Shown one piece after another: positions 34,451 through 44,061 of a stretch of DNA of 64,000 nt. The stretch is from Gloeocapsopsis sp. IPPAS B-1203 (GTDB taxonomy: Bacteria; Cyanobacteriota; Cyanobacteriia; Cyanobacteriales; Chroococcidiopsidaceae). Under the pieces are notes generated by a model. That model was not told the DNA's origin. It did no database searches and saw nothing but the letters and a program-made list of their open reading frames with translations. The number at the start of each line of letters is the position of its first letter. Positions within the stretch are counted from its first letter, which is position 1. The stretch is taken from positions 55,784 to 119,783 of the forward strand of contig NZ_PEIG01000017.1 of assembly GCF_002749975.1 (NCBI RefSeq), in the 5' to 3' direction. The position numbers and the translations under genes were made by a program.

Positions 34451-36799
34451 ATGCCGCAATACTTTGGACAATTACCGAGCAACGAACAGCCTTGGCAAAC
34501 ACTGAGTGCAATACAAGAATCGCAAGAAGGTCATACTGTCCGCTTTGATTGCGGTCAGTCATGTCTAAAGATTAATGTCCTTGCCTCTAATTTAATTCGC
34601 GTACGACTAGCACCGACAGGAGAGTTTATATCAAGGCGATCGTGGGCAGTTACCCAAGATGATACTGCATGGCTTCCGTCGTTTGAGGTGAAAAAGACAG
34701 ATACTACTGTAGAGATTCAAACTGAACAATTGCGAGTAGTCGTTCAAAAAGAAAATGGTCAAATAGCTTGCTATGATTTAGCTAATCGTCCTTTTGCGGT
34801 TGATGCTGCGGGAATGGGCTGGCGCTTGGGAACAACAGCAGCTTGGAAGCAAATTGCGGCTGATGAGCATTTTTATGGTTTTGGCGAACGTACGGGCTTG
34901 TTAGATAAACGCAGTGAAGTCAAAACGAATTGGACAACGGATGCGTTAGATTACGGCTCGCTGACTGACGAAATGTATCAGGCAATTCCTTTTTTTATTG
35001 CTTTGCGTCCTGAAGTAGGCTACGGCATCTTTTTTAACACTACATTTTGGAGTCGCTTTGATATAGGTGTCGCACAGCCAGGAATTTGGCATATGGAGAC
35101 ACACGCAGGTGAATTAGATTACTACATTATTTATGGTCCAACACCAGCAAAGATTCTCGATACTTACACTCAGCTAACGGGACGAATGCCTTTACCGCCC
35201 AAATGGGCTTTGGGTTATCATCAATGTCGCTGGAGTTACGAATCGGAAACAGTTGTTCGAGAACTTGCCCAAGAATTTCGCGATCGCGAAATTCCTTGTG
35301 ATGTGATTCATCTTGATATCGACTATATGCGGGGATATCGAGTATTCACCTGGAGTCCGCAGCGGTTTCCTCATCCAGAAAAGTTAATCAAAGGACTTGC
35401 AGAAGATGGCTTCAAAACAGTTACAATCATTGACCCTGGTGTGAAGTACGAACCAGAAGCAGACTATCACGTCTTCGATCAAGGAATTGCTCGCGATTAT
35501 TTTGTGCGCAAAGCCGACGGACAATTATTTCATGGCTATGTATGGCCTGATAAGGCAGTGTTTCCCGATTTTATGCGTGCTGATGTGCGTCAGTGGTGGG
35601 GAGAATTACACCAAAGCTTAACAGAAATTGGGATTGCGGGAATTTGGAATGATATGAATGAACCCGCAATCAACGATCGCCCGTTTGGGGATGAAGGTGA
35701 GAAGATCTGGTTTCCATTAGATGCACCACAAGGAGGGGTGAAAGAAACGGATTGTGTGACTCATGCAGAGACGCATAACTTGTATGGTTCGATGATGGCG
35801 CGTTCTTGTGCAGAGGGGTTAGAAAAGTTACGACCGAATGAGCGATCGTTTGTGTTGACACGATCAGGATTTGCAGGAATTCAGCGGTGGTCGTCGGTGT
35901 GGATGGGTGACAACCATTCATTGTGGGATCATCTAGAAATGTCGCTCCCGATGCTTTGCAATATGGGCTTATCAGGGGTTGCCTTTGTCGGATGCGATAT
36001 TGGTGGATTTGCTAGTAATGCCACAGCAGAATTATTTGCACGTTGGATGCAAGTTGGAATGCTGTATCCCTTGATGCGCGGTCACTCAGCCCTGACAACC
36101 GCACAACATGAACCTTGGACATTTGGCGATCGCACAGAAAAGATTTGTCGCGAGTATATTAATTTACGCTATCGGTTATTACCGTACATTTATACGTTGT
36201 TTTGGCAAGCTGCAACCACAGGCGCACTGATTTTACGTCCCTTACTCTACGACTTTCCTAACGATCCGCAGACATATACGTTACATGACCAAGTGTTACT
36301 CGGTTCCTCACTCATGGCTGCACCAATTTATCGCCCTGGAGTTGAGCATCGGGCAGTCTACTTACCAGCAGGAACTTGGTATGACTGGTGGAGTGGTGAA
36401 TGCTACATGGGACCAACACATATCCTTGCCCACGCCCCACTAGAAAAAATGCCACTTTATGTTAAGGCAGGAGCCATTATTCCGATGCAGCCTGTGATGC
36501 AATATGTTGATCAGCGATCGCTCGATCCCTTAACAATACGTGTTTGGCAAGGTGAAGGTGAATTTACCCTCTACGAAGATGATGGAAACACTTTTGCCTA
36601 CAAAGATAATGCTTACACAACAACAAAATTCAGTGTAAATACCGAAGAAAATCAAGTGATTTTTGCCATTAATCAACGTGAAGGAAGTTTGTTTTTACCC
36701 TCGCGAGAAGTGATTGTTGAGCTTGTGGGAGTCAACGAACAGCGATTTAATGATGATGGCACAGCACGGCAGTTGGTTTTTAATTTAAAACCTCAGTAG
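34451..36799 (+). CDS. Glycoside hydrolase family 31 alpha-glucosidase
   Basis: A 782-residue GH31 enzyme. The N-terminal beta-sandwich (about 1-250) leads into the catalytic barrel: PLPPKWALGYHQCRWSY, the nucleophile in GIWNDMNEP (D401) and acid/base in WMGDNHSLWDHL (D487), then RPLLYDFPNDPQ and C-terminal beta domains with LYEDDGNTFAY. It releases alpha-linked glucose from oligosaccharides; there is no signal peptide, so it is cytoplasmic, perhaps in glycogen or sucrose-related turnover. It follows the GH10-like gene by 108 bp on the same strand. Confidence 0.92.
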   Translation: MPQYFGQLPSNEQPWQTLSAIQESQEGHTVRFDCGQSCLKINVLASNLIRVRLAPTGEFISRRSWAVTQDDTAWLPSFEVKKTDTTVEIQTEQLRVVVQKENGQIACYDLANRPFAVDAAGMGWRLGTTAAWKQIAADEHFYGFGERTGLLDKRSEVKTNWTTDALDYGSLTDEMYQAIPFFIALRPEVGYGIFFNTTFWSRFDIGVAQPGIWHMETHAGELDYYIIYGPTPAKILDTYTQLTGRMPLPPKWALGYHQCRWSYESETVVRELAQEFRDREIPCDVIHLDIDYMRGYRVFTWSPQRFPHPEKLIKGLAEDGFKTVTIIDPGVKYEPEADYHVFDQGIARDYFVRKADGQLFHGYVWPDKAVFPDFMRADVRQWWGELHQSLTEIGIAGIWNDMNEPAINDRPFGDEGEKIWFPLDAPQGGVKETDCVTHAETHNLYGSMMARSCAEGLEKLRPNERSFVLTRSGFAGIQRWSSVWMGDNHSLWDHLEMSLPMLCNMGLSGVAFVGCDIGGFASNATAELFARWMQVGMLYPLMRGHSALTTAQHEPWTFGDRTEKICREYINLRYRLLPYIYTLFWQAATTGALILRPLLYDFPNDPQTYTLHDQVLLGSSLMAAPIYRPGVEHRAVYLPAGTWYDWWSGECYMGPTHILAHAPLEKMPLYVKAGAIIPMQPVMQYVDQRSLDPLTIRVWQGEGEFTLYEDDGNTFAYKDNAYTTTKFSVNTEENQVIFAINQREGSLFLPSREVIVELVGVNEQRFNDDGTARQLVFNLKPQ

Positions 36800-36898
36800 G
36801 CATCCGCATGAGTATGAACGACAAAACACTGAAAAGCAGGAATTTTTTAGACAAATGGACAAATTAACTAAAATTAAGAATGGTACAACAGATTGAGA

Positions 36899-39163
36899 AT
36901 GCGCACTAGCGAGCAAATTCAGGCAGAGATTGAGGAAAAGTTTGGTTTTTTTCCACCATTCTTTAGTCCAGCACTGCATAATTCACAGGTGTTGGAAAAT
37001 TTGTGGCAGCAAACACTCATTGCCTATATTCATAATCCTCTGTCTGCGGTTTTTAAGGAAAAGCTGAGTGCTTACTTATCGCGCTTTTGTACTGTTCCTT
37101 ACTGTATGATTTGTCATAGCTGTACTCTACGTCCTTTAGGAATGAAAGCTGAGGAAGTATTGCAGCTATTGGAAACTCCACCTCCAAATGTGGAAGAAAT
37201 TGAATCTCATCTGCAGATCTTAGCTACGTACGCCGAGTTGAATGTTTTACCTGAAGCAAACTCACCACTAGAAGAAAGTTTACTGATTTGCGCCATATTT
37301 ATCTTTTTGGAAGGAGAAGCGGCAGAAACCTACCGCACTCAGCTACGCCAAATCTTGGGAGCAAGCAGCTATCAACACTTAGTTGCATTTGTTGCCTATG
37401 TAAAAACTTGTCATGTATGGGCAGAAGCTAATCCTGAGGTTTCTTATGAAGCCGATAAACGCGTATTAGATAATCTTAGCTCTCTAGTGACTGAGGAACC
37501 AAGATTAATAGAATTTTTTCGTAACTATGCAGAGAAAGTCAAACAAGAACGGCAAACTCGCGCGGAACGTCAAGCAATTCTGGCAGAACGACAACGGAAT
37601 TTAGAAGTACTGCGAGAAAGTGAAGAACGATACCGTAAATTGGTAGAGTTATTGCCAGATACGCTTTTTGTGCAATGTGAGGGTAAGTTTGTATTTGCTA
37701 ACAGTGCCGGAGTAAAACTACTTGGTGCTGATAATGTAGAGCAATTAATTGGTCAACCAGTGTTCAATTTTATTCACTCAGAAAGCCAAGAAATTGCCCA
37801 AGAACGAATTCAAAAACTCAAAACGGGAAAATCTGCACCATTTATTGAAGAAAAATTTGTCCGGTTAGACGGTAGTGTAGTAGATGTCGAAGTAGCTGCT
37901 TTCCCTTTTGTGTATTCTGGAAACCTAGCAGCACAAGTCGTGGCGCGGGATATTAGTCTGCGTAAGCAAGCTGAAAAGGAACGTGCTGAACTTCTTGCAC
38001 GCGAACAAGCTGCACGCACAGAAGCTGAAAGTGCAAATCGCAGTAAAGATGAATTTTTAGCAATAGTCTCGCATGAGTTGCGATCGCCGCTGAATGCTAT
38101 GTTAGGGTGGGCTAGATTACTGCGTACTCGTAAGTTTGATGCGGTTACGATGGAGCGAGCTTTAGAAACAATTGAACGTAACGGTCAAGCACAATTACAA
38201 TTACTTGAAGATTTACTCGATATTTCACGAATTATTCGCGGCAAAATTTATCTTAATGTTTGTACTGTTGATATTTTATCTGTAATTACTGCCGCGATTG
38301 AAACTGTACAACTTGCCGCCGATACGAAGTCGATTGAGTTATTGAGTGTAGTCGAAGCATCTTCATCTATTCTTGTTCGTGGGGATTTTGCACGGTTACA
38401 ACAGGTGATTTGGAATTTACTTTCTAATGCGATTAAATTTACTCCGAATGGTGGGCAGATCGTAGTGCGATCGCAACTTATTGATTCTATCGTTCGGATT
38501 TCTGTTAGCGACACAGGTATAGGCATTAGTGCCGATTTTCTACCATTTGTTTTTGATCGGTTTCGTCAAGCTGATAGCACAACTAGCCGAAAAGAAGGTG
38601 GTTTAGGTTTGGGACTTGCGATTGTCCGCCAGTTAGTCGAACTGCATCACGGTACAGTTTATGTTACTAGTGCTGGTGAAGGACAAGGAGCCACTTTTAC
38701 TGTTGAACTGCCATTATCTAACCATCAGGTAACAAACCAGCAGGATGTCGTGTCATCATTTACCACTGCCAGAAATCACCTGACAGGATTGCGCATCCTT
38801 ATCGTTGATGATGAGGCTGATATTCGCGATTATGTGACTACGGTTCTAGAAGAATATGGCGCACAAGTGCAAGAAACTGCCTCTGTCGATGCGGCACTAA
38901 TTGCGATAGAAAAATCGCCACCAGATATACTTGTTAGTGATATTGGTATGCCGCAACAAGATGGTTATAGTCTGATTCAAAAAATTAGGACATTAACACC
39001 AGAACGTGGTAGAAATATACCTGCGATCGCACTCACTGCTTATGCAAGAGATGAGGATCGCCAACGGGCTTTAGCGGCAGGATTTCAACTTTATGCCACT
39101 AAACCTATTGAACCAGTCAAGCTAGTTGTTGCTATTGCAAAGTTAGTTGGGAGAAGTACTTGA
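36899..39163 (+). CDS. Hybrid histidine kinase with N-terminal AhpD-like domain
   Basis: A 754-residue soluble hybrid kinase. Residues 1-200 are a helical AhpD/carboxymuconolactone decarboxylase-like domain with KEKLSAYLSRFCTVPYCMICH, giving C69-x-x-C72-H73, the thiol/His motif of AhpD peroxidases. Then coiled coil, PAS (about 245-365), HisKA with SHELRSPL (about 385-450), HATPase with NLLSNAIKFTPNGG, DTGIGI and GLGLGLAIV (about 490-620), and a C-terminal receiver with SDIGMPQQDG (Asp about 681). I read this as a redox or peroxide sensor that relays to its own receiver. ATG 36899 is preferred to a TTG two codons before. Confidence 0.88.
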   Translation: MRTSEQIQAEIEEKFGFFPPFFSPALHNSQVLENLWQQTLIAYIHNPLSAVFKEKLSAYLSRFCTVPYCMICHSCTLRPLGMKAEEVLQLLETPPPNVEEIESHLQILATYAELNVLPEANSPLEESLLICAIFIFLEGEAAETYRTQLRQILGASSYQHLVAFVAYVKTCHVWAEANPEVSYEADKRVLDNLSSLVTEEPRLIEFFRNYAEKVKQERQTRAERQAILAERQRNLEVLRESEERYRKLVELLPDTLFVQCEGKFVFANSAGVKLLGADNVEQLIGQPVFNFIHSESQEIAQERIQKLKTGKSAPFIEEKFVRLDGSVVDVEVAAFPFVYSGNLAAQVVARDISLRKQAEKERAELLAREQAARTEAESANRSKDEFLAIVSHELRSPLNAMLGWARLLRTRKFDAVTMERALETIERNGQAQLQLLEDLLDISRIIRGKIYLNVCTVDILSVITAAIETVQLAADTKSIELLSVVEASSSILVRGDFARLQQVIWNLLSNAIKFTPNGGQIVVRSQLIDSIVRISVSDTGIGISADFLPFVFDRFRQADSTTSRKEGGLGLGLAIVRQLVELHHGTVYVTSAGEGQGATFTVELPLSNHQVTNQQDVVSSFTTARNHLTGLRILIVDDEADIRDYVTTVLEEYGAQVQETASVDAALIAIEKSPPDILVSDIGMPQQDGYSLIQKIRTLTPERGRNIPAIALTAYARDEDRQRALAAGFQLYATKPIEPVKLVVAIAKLVGRST

Positions 39164-40732
39164 TGTTAATGGATTAGGTTGCGTTTGTTTTGCTTGCGGT
39201 ACAACTGTTAAGTAAGGATTCAGTAGGTTTTCTTCTACCCACCCAGAGTAATATTTTAGAGTTGTAGTATTATCAGAAATCTCTGTTAGTTCTAGATCGC
39301 CACGTACTGTATTGAAATTACTAGGACGATTTGGTTCTACAATCATACTTGTGGTAATTCCACGAGGACCACCACCAAATTCATTGTGTGCAACTTCATC
39401 CCAACCGCGTACAAAGCGATCGCCATGCCAATGCCATTCTGAACCTGCCCAATCAATTGTAGGTTTTCCTGGTGGAATCAACTGAGGAAATTGCGCAGTT
39501 CTCACACCTTCATCAAGCGTTATAGTAAAGCCTGGTTCATAGCGAACTTCATAGCGACTTTGACGTGTTTGATAATCGAGAGGATGCGACCACAAAACTT
39601 CCACTGCTTCATCTTGGCTATTAGATAATGTCGCTGCCGGAGTTTTTTCTAGCAATCCGCGATAAATTGGTACTTCTGCAGGCAGTTTAGCCATTAATGC
39701 AAACCGCCAACACAACCAGCGATCAAGATTTTCACTAGCTTGCCACTGTAGTTGACAAACACCATTTCCTGTCCCTACCCACAGCGTATCGCCTGCTACT
39801 TCAAGCTGTGTAGGAATTGCTCCTACAAGCGGGCTATTATGGACAGTATAAGCATTGAGACTACCCGAATCGGGATTTGCTAAATCTGGGCGGTAAGTAA
39901 CTAGCCCATGCGCAGGAATATGAGGATTACCCTCTCCGCTAATCTTTGTTCCTAACCATAGTGTAGGAGCATCTGCATCGCCAGTAACGACTAAGTCTGT
40001 AATCTGCTGTGAAGCAATTTCCTGTGGTTGAAATAATGTAAATTGATCTGTTTGTGGTTCGTAGCTGACAATTGTGGTGATACCATTATTACCTTCACCT
40101 TGCTCAAATGCGATCGCCCACCAAATCCGCTGTCCATTACTCACCGCAGCCGTTATTTGTGGTATTCCTAATTTGGTGCCAGTACTTGAATATCCGTTCC
40201 GAATAGCAGATTCCTGCAAATCTTTGAGTGTATATAGTATTTTTTGCTGAGGTTGCTGATCAGGAGTAACTAATTCAAATATAACTTTGTCGTCTTCTGG
40301 TAATACCTCCGGACGAGATAATAAATCGTCTTCACTCAGAGTATAATTCGGTTCTAGCAGTACGCGATATTGATATGCTCGTTCATCAACATTAACAGAT
40401 TTAAATGATGGATTAACTATTTCTTTTGCTGCTTCCGAGTAGTTTTGTGGTGGTTGTAAATTGCTAGGTAAAGTTCCTGATTGAACAGTCCAACTGCTGT
40501 TAGCACGACAAAATATAAAGTCATATTTTGCTGTTTGAAAGTTTATTGTATTGGTATCTGTAACAATATTACGAGGCTGAAAATCAGAATAGTTAAAGTA
40601 GCCTTGAGAACTTTTTTGTAAACCGACTTGTGTAGGTCGTGGACAAGAGTTAGTATTGTTAGCTTGCGAGATTATCTGTGAATTACAAGCGTTTAATAGC
40701 CATATAATGCTCAATAAGGTAACGATCTTCAT
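39143..40732 (-). CDS. Exported lipoprotein, unknown function
   Basis: A 529-residue protein with a lipoprotein signal (hydrophobic residues 3-15, then LLNAC lipobox, Cys about 16). The rest is beta-rich with several Trp-containing blade-like segments (RIWWAIAFEQG, PTLWLGTKISG, DTLWVGTGNGV), suggesting a propeller-like fold (inferred). It also has GGGPRGITTSMIVEPN and a C-terminal low-complexity SSTSPN tail. I do not recognise a named domain. Its 3' end overlaps the hybrid kinase by 21 bp, convergent. ATG 40732 is chosen because the signal begins there. Confidence 0.72.
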   Translation of the reverse strand: MKIVTLLSIIWLLNACNSQIISQANNTNSCPRPTQVGLQKSSQGYFNYSDFQPRNIVTDTNTINFQTAKYDFIFCRANSSWTVQSGTLPSNLQPPQNYSEAAKEIVNPSFKSVNVDERAYQYRVLLEPNYTLSEDDLLSRPEVLPEDDKVIFELVTPDQQPQQKILYTLKDLQESAIRNGYSSTGTKLGIPQITAAVSNGQRIWWAIAFEQGEGNNGITTIVSYEPQTDQFTLFQPQEIASQQITDLVVTGDADAPTLWLGTKISGEGNPHIPAHGLVTYRPDLANPDSGSLNAYTVHNSPLVGAIPTQLEVAGDTLWVGTGNGVCQLQWQASENLDRWLCWRFALMAKLPAEVPIYRGLLEKTPAATLSNSQDEAVEVLWSHPLDYQTRQSRYEVRYEPGFTITLDEGVRTAQFPQLIPPGKPTIDWAGSEWHWHGDRFVRGWDEVAHNEFGGGPRGITTSMIVEPNRPSNFNTVRGDLELTEISDNTTTLKYYSGWVEENLLNPYLTVVPQAKQTQPNPLTSSTSPN

Positions 40733-40919
40733 AGTATTAAATCTCAAAGATGCTAGCGACTAGACAAACAAAGTCCATCTTCGTGAACGAATCAGGCAGC
40801 AAGCAATTGAGCAATTATTTGTATTTCTTTTTTAAGGATGCGATCGCAGACTGTAGATAAAAAAGATCACTGACCTCTTCTTCGTAACTAAGCTTTCTCA
40901 AAATAAATTGACGCGTTTT

Positions 40920-41348
40920 TTAGTTACTTGGTTCTAATTGCAAACGTTGTAATTCCTGTTGTAAAAACTTGCCCCATTCTGCGGCTAGAGGAATTTCTGT
41001 AAATGGGATATGTATTCGTGTTGATGGTAGCAGAAATTCTAAGGCAACCTCGCGACCTTTACGCGGTAAGTCATTCATATTTATAGGTTGTTTGTCAACT
41101 ACTAATTGAATTAATTGAACGTCTTTTAAGGAAAAAGTTTGTAATTCAATAAGCCCTTTTTGAGTTGGCTTTCCCCAAGTTAAGTCAGTTCCTTGTTGAC
41201 CCAAAACTGCATAAATATCGTATTTAGCACGCTCAAATTGTTCAGCCCAAACTCGATAGTTTTCTACTTTTTGATATTCGTTTTTACCTTGCCAAGCTAA
41301 CCAAATAAAAACCCCTAGCAGTGCTAGCCATAAAATTCCCCGTTCCAT
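40920..41348 (-). CDS. Membrane-anchored hypothetical protein
   Basis: A 142-residue protein with one N-terminal helix (ILWLALLGVFIWLAWQ, about 5-20) and a soluble domain of mixed alpha/beta with WGKPTQKGLIELQTFSL and a final helix. No recognised family. It is divergent from the subtilase gene, 124 bp away. It may be a conserved cyanobacterial protein; function unknown. Confidence 0.65.
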   Translation of the reverse strand: MERGILWLALLGVFIWLAWQGKNEYQKVENYRVWAEQFERAKYDIYAVLGQQGTDLTWGKPTQKGLIELQTFSLKDVQLIQLVVDKQPINMNDLPRKGREVALEFLLPSTRIHIPFTEIPLAAEWGKFLQQELQRLQLEPSN

Positions 41349-41472
41349 AATTCAAGTTTCCGTATTTATACTTAATAAGTGATCTAGTCACACTGTAACT
41401 ATCTTGCAACATCAAGGCACTAGCGACAGTACATACGTTATGTTGATTAGTAAACTAGTGCCGAAGGATGAT

Positions 41473-43242
41473 ATGAAAAAACTTTTATTAGTAGGCTTGG
41501 TTTTAATTGGACTATGTTTTGGCTTGTTCAACTTTAAGGGCTTAGCAAGTCAGGGTGAATTTGAGGAGATCGTGCTGGACTTTCGGGAAGATATTCCCAT
41601 ATTCCAAATTGACAATCAACTTAGTGCGATCGCCCAACAATTTAATCTCGCCCCCCAATTAAATAGTATCTTTTCTAAACCAGATAATGTGTATATTGTC
41701 AAGGGAGATCGCGCCACACTCAAAGCACTTCAGAAATCTCCTGTTGCTAAGTCTACCGAATATATTGAACCGAACTACATTTATAAAGCTTTAGAAGTTC
41801 CTAACGACCCAGAATATAACAAACAGTGGAATTTACGCAGTATTAAAGTTGAGTCAGCATGGGATGAAACTAAAGGTAGCGGCGTTACCGTTGCAGTGAT
41901 TGACACTGGTGTTTCTCCGGTTCCTGATTTAAAGCAAACCAAGTTTGTACGGGGTTACGACTTTGTAAACAACCGTGAAACGGTTACAGATGACAGCGGA
42001 CATGGAACGCACGTCGCAGGCACAATTGCCCAATCTACAAACAACAATTATGGTGTTGCAGGTATTGCTTATGAAGCAAATGTGATGCCCTTAAAAGTGT
42101 TAAGTGCCTTTGGTGGTGGAACAGTTGCCGATATTGCCGAAGCCATTAAATTTGCGGCTGACCATAATGCTGATGTGATTAATATGAGTTTAGGTGGTGG
42201 CGGTGATAGTCACTTACTTAAAGATGCGATCGCCTATGCACATCGTCAAGGTGTCGTCATTATTGCAGCTGCTGGGAACGCCAACAAAAATGCAGCTTCG
42301 TATCCAGCACGTTATCCCCATGTCATTGGCGTTGCCGCCCTCGATCCTGCGGGTGAAAAAGCACCTTATTCTAACTTTGGTGCAGGTGTTGATATTTCTG
42401 CACCTGGTGGTGTGGGTACCGGTGCAGGCGGAATTTTGCAAGAAACAATTAATTCTGATGGACAAGCAATGTTTGTTTCTTTTCAAGGAACAAGTATGGC
42501 AGCCCCTCACGTTGCAGGTGTTGCAGCGTTAGTGAAAGCCACTGGCATGAAAGAACCCGATCAAGTTCTCAATGTCTTGAAAAAATCCGCAATGCGCGTT
42601 AAAAATGATACGTTAAACCATTATGGTGCAGGACAACTCGATGCGGCAGCTGCAGTTAAACTAGCGGTACGCGGACAAATCAGTTTTCAAGACTTTTTCC
42701 GGTGGTTGCGTGACAATGGCTATCTCAATCCGCGATTTTGGATTGATGGTGGTGCGGTGGCACTACTACCCAAACTAGCAATGGTTTTGGGTTCTTATCT
42801 CCTTGCATGGTTTCTCCGCGTTTACTTCCCGTTTACTTGGAGTTGGTCATTATCAGGTGGGTTAGTTGCAGGTAGTTCAGGGTTATTCTTTCTGCGCGGA
42901 TTCTACATCTTTGACTTTCCCCAAGTTCCCTTCCGCGTTATGGGCAGTTCAATTCCGGAAATTGGTAATGCGATCGCAGGTAACAGTATTTTAAATCCGC
43001 TCTTTGCTAGTGTACTTATTCCCTTTATCCTAGTTGCCTTCCTCTTAAATAAACCTATGTGGAAGTGGTTTGCAATTGGTACAGCTTTAGGCGTTGCAGC
43101 GTGTTTAGGTGTAAATGCTGTTGTTTCACCTGCGGTTTGGGGATTGGGTAGCGGTGCGATCGCCCGCATATTTCTATTCATCAATGCTTTAATGTGTTAC
43201 AGCCTAGCACTGTTAGCCGTCAAAGAGGAGCAAGCAACATGA
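41473..43242 (+). CDS. Membrane S8 (subtilisin-like) serine protease
   Basis: A 589-residue protease. Signal or anchor (about 1-25), an inhibitor-like propeptide (about 30-110, ending near IEPNYIY), the S8 catalytic domain with VAVIDTGVS (D144), GHGTHVAG (H177), the oxyanion Asn in IIAAAGNANKN and GTSMAAPH (S341), then a C-terminal region (about 400-589) with four or five membrane helices, an unusual addition. The chain is probably tethered in the membrane with the catalytic domain outside. ATG 41473 is chosen because AAGGA lies just before it and the signal begins there. The next gene overlaps its stop as ATGA. Confidence 0.88.
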   Translation: MKKLLLVGLVLIGLCFGLFNFKGLASQGEFEEIVLDFREDIPIFQIDNQLSAIAQQFNLAPQLNSIFSKPDNVYIVKGDRATLKALQKSPVAKSTEYIEPNYIYKALEVPNDPEYNKQWNLRSIKVESAWDETKGSGVTVAVIDTGVSPVPDLKQTKFVRGYDFVNNRETVTDDSGHGTHVAGTIAQSTNNNYGVAGIAYEANVMPLKVLSAFGGGTVADIAEAIKFAADHNADVINMSLGGGGDSHLLKDAIAYAHRQGVVIIAAAGNANKNAASYPARYPHVIGVAALDPAGEKAPYSNFGAGVDISAPGGVGTGAGGILQETINSDGQAMFVSFQGTSMAAPHVAGVAALVKATGMKEPDQVLNVLKKSAMRVKNDTLNHYGAGQLDAAAAVKLAVRGQISFQDFFRWLRDNGYLNPRFWIDGGAVALLPKLAMVLGSYLLAWFLRVYFPFTWSWSLSGGLVAGSSGLFFLRGFYIFDFPQVPFRVMGSSIPEIGNAIAGNSILNPLFASVLIPFILVAFLLNKPMWKWFAIGTALGVAACLGVNAVVSPAVWGLGSGAIARIFLFINALMCYSLALLAVKEEQAT

Positions 43243-43469
43243 GTATTACTGTTACAGGGACAATACAACGAAGTGACATGGGTGCTGGAGCGTGGGCGCT
43301 ATCAACAGACGATGGTACAACCTATGAAGTTCATAATGCCCCCAAAGACTTACTCCAACCAGGAAAAAAAGTCAAAGTTACAGGACAAATCCGCGAAGAT
43401 GTCATGACGATTGCCATGATTGGACCTGTCCTAGAAGTGCGATCGTTTGAAACTGTAAGCGAGTCGTGA
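43239..43469 (+). CDS. Small OB-fold-like protein coupled to the subtilase
   Basis: A 76-residue beta-rich protein: VTGTIQRSDMGAGAWALSTD, YEVHNAPKDLLQPGKKVKV and MIGPVLEVRSFE, the five-strand alternation of an OB-fold of DUF5818 type (tentative). It starts in the ATGA overlap with the protease stop, and a GAGGAG ribosome site lies within the protease gene, so expression is coupled. It has no signal peptide. A regulatory partner of the protease is possible but unproven. Confidence 0.72.
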   Translation: MSITVTGTIQRSDMGAGAWALSTDDGTTYEVHNAPKDLLQPGKKVKVTGQIREDVMTIAMIGPVLEVRSFETVSES

Positions 43470-43555
43470 GACAGATGTCTCTAGTTGAATAACCAGACCG
43501 TTGTTTATTCAGTTGCTAGTGCTACTTATTACTCTTCTAACCACTAACGATTACA

Positions 43556-43870
43556 CTAATCACTTGCATCCAACACCGCTTGCAGTTTATTTCTAAATTC
43601 TCCCTTGGGATGACCGCCTTTCACTTCGCCTAAGATCTTGAATTCGCCTTCTGGAGAATCACAGATTAAATAAGTCGGCCATCCCATCTCAGCCTTATCA
43701 GGATACTGTGTTAGCAGAATTTTACGATACTTACGATAAGTTGCCGTATCCTGCATCTTAACGTCAATAAACTGCAACCCTAGTTCTTCACTTACCTTTT
43801 GGTCATAAAACGACATTTTATGACAAATTCCACAGTCCTCTGACGAAAACTTAATAACAGCTCGCTCCAT
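43556..43870 (-). CDS. Thioredoxin-fold protein with CGIC motif
   Basis: A 104-residue single thioredoxin domain. The motif DCGIC (Cys about 13 and 16) sits at the end of strand one, followed by DVKMQDTATYRKYRK and the cis-Pro region GWPTYLI. CGIC is not the standard CGPC, and the missing Trp before it suggests a specialised redox partner or a divergent thioredoxin. A ribosome site GAGAGGA precedes the ATG. It stands alone, convergent with the OB-fold gene. Confidence 0.83.
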   Translation of the reverse strand: MERAVIKFSSEDCGICHKMSFYDQKVSEELGLQFIDVKMQDTATYRKYRKILLTQYPDKAEMGWPTYLICDSPEGEFKILGEVKGGHPKGEFRNKLQAVLDASD

Positions 43871-44061
43871 TATTTGTATCCTCTCTCAGATTTGATCTTG
43901 ATTCAAGACGTAACACAGAATGAATTAAGTTATTTATTTTATACGTCTTAGGTAGCAGATTTAGCACTCCTTAATTCTGCACATTAGGGTATGTAAATGA
44001 GTTTGTGAAATAGGTAATTTGAAGTATAAAAAGTTTACATGGTGCTAACAGGAGATTTTAC

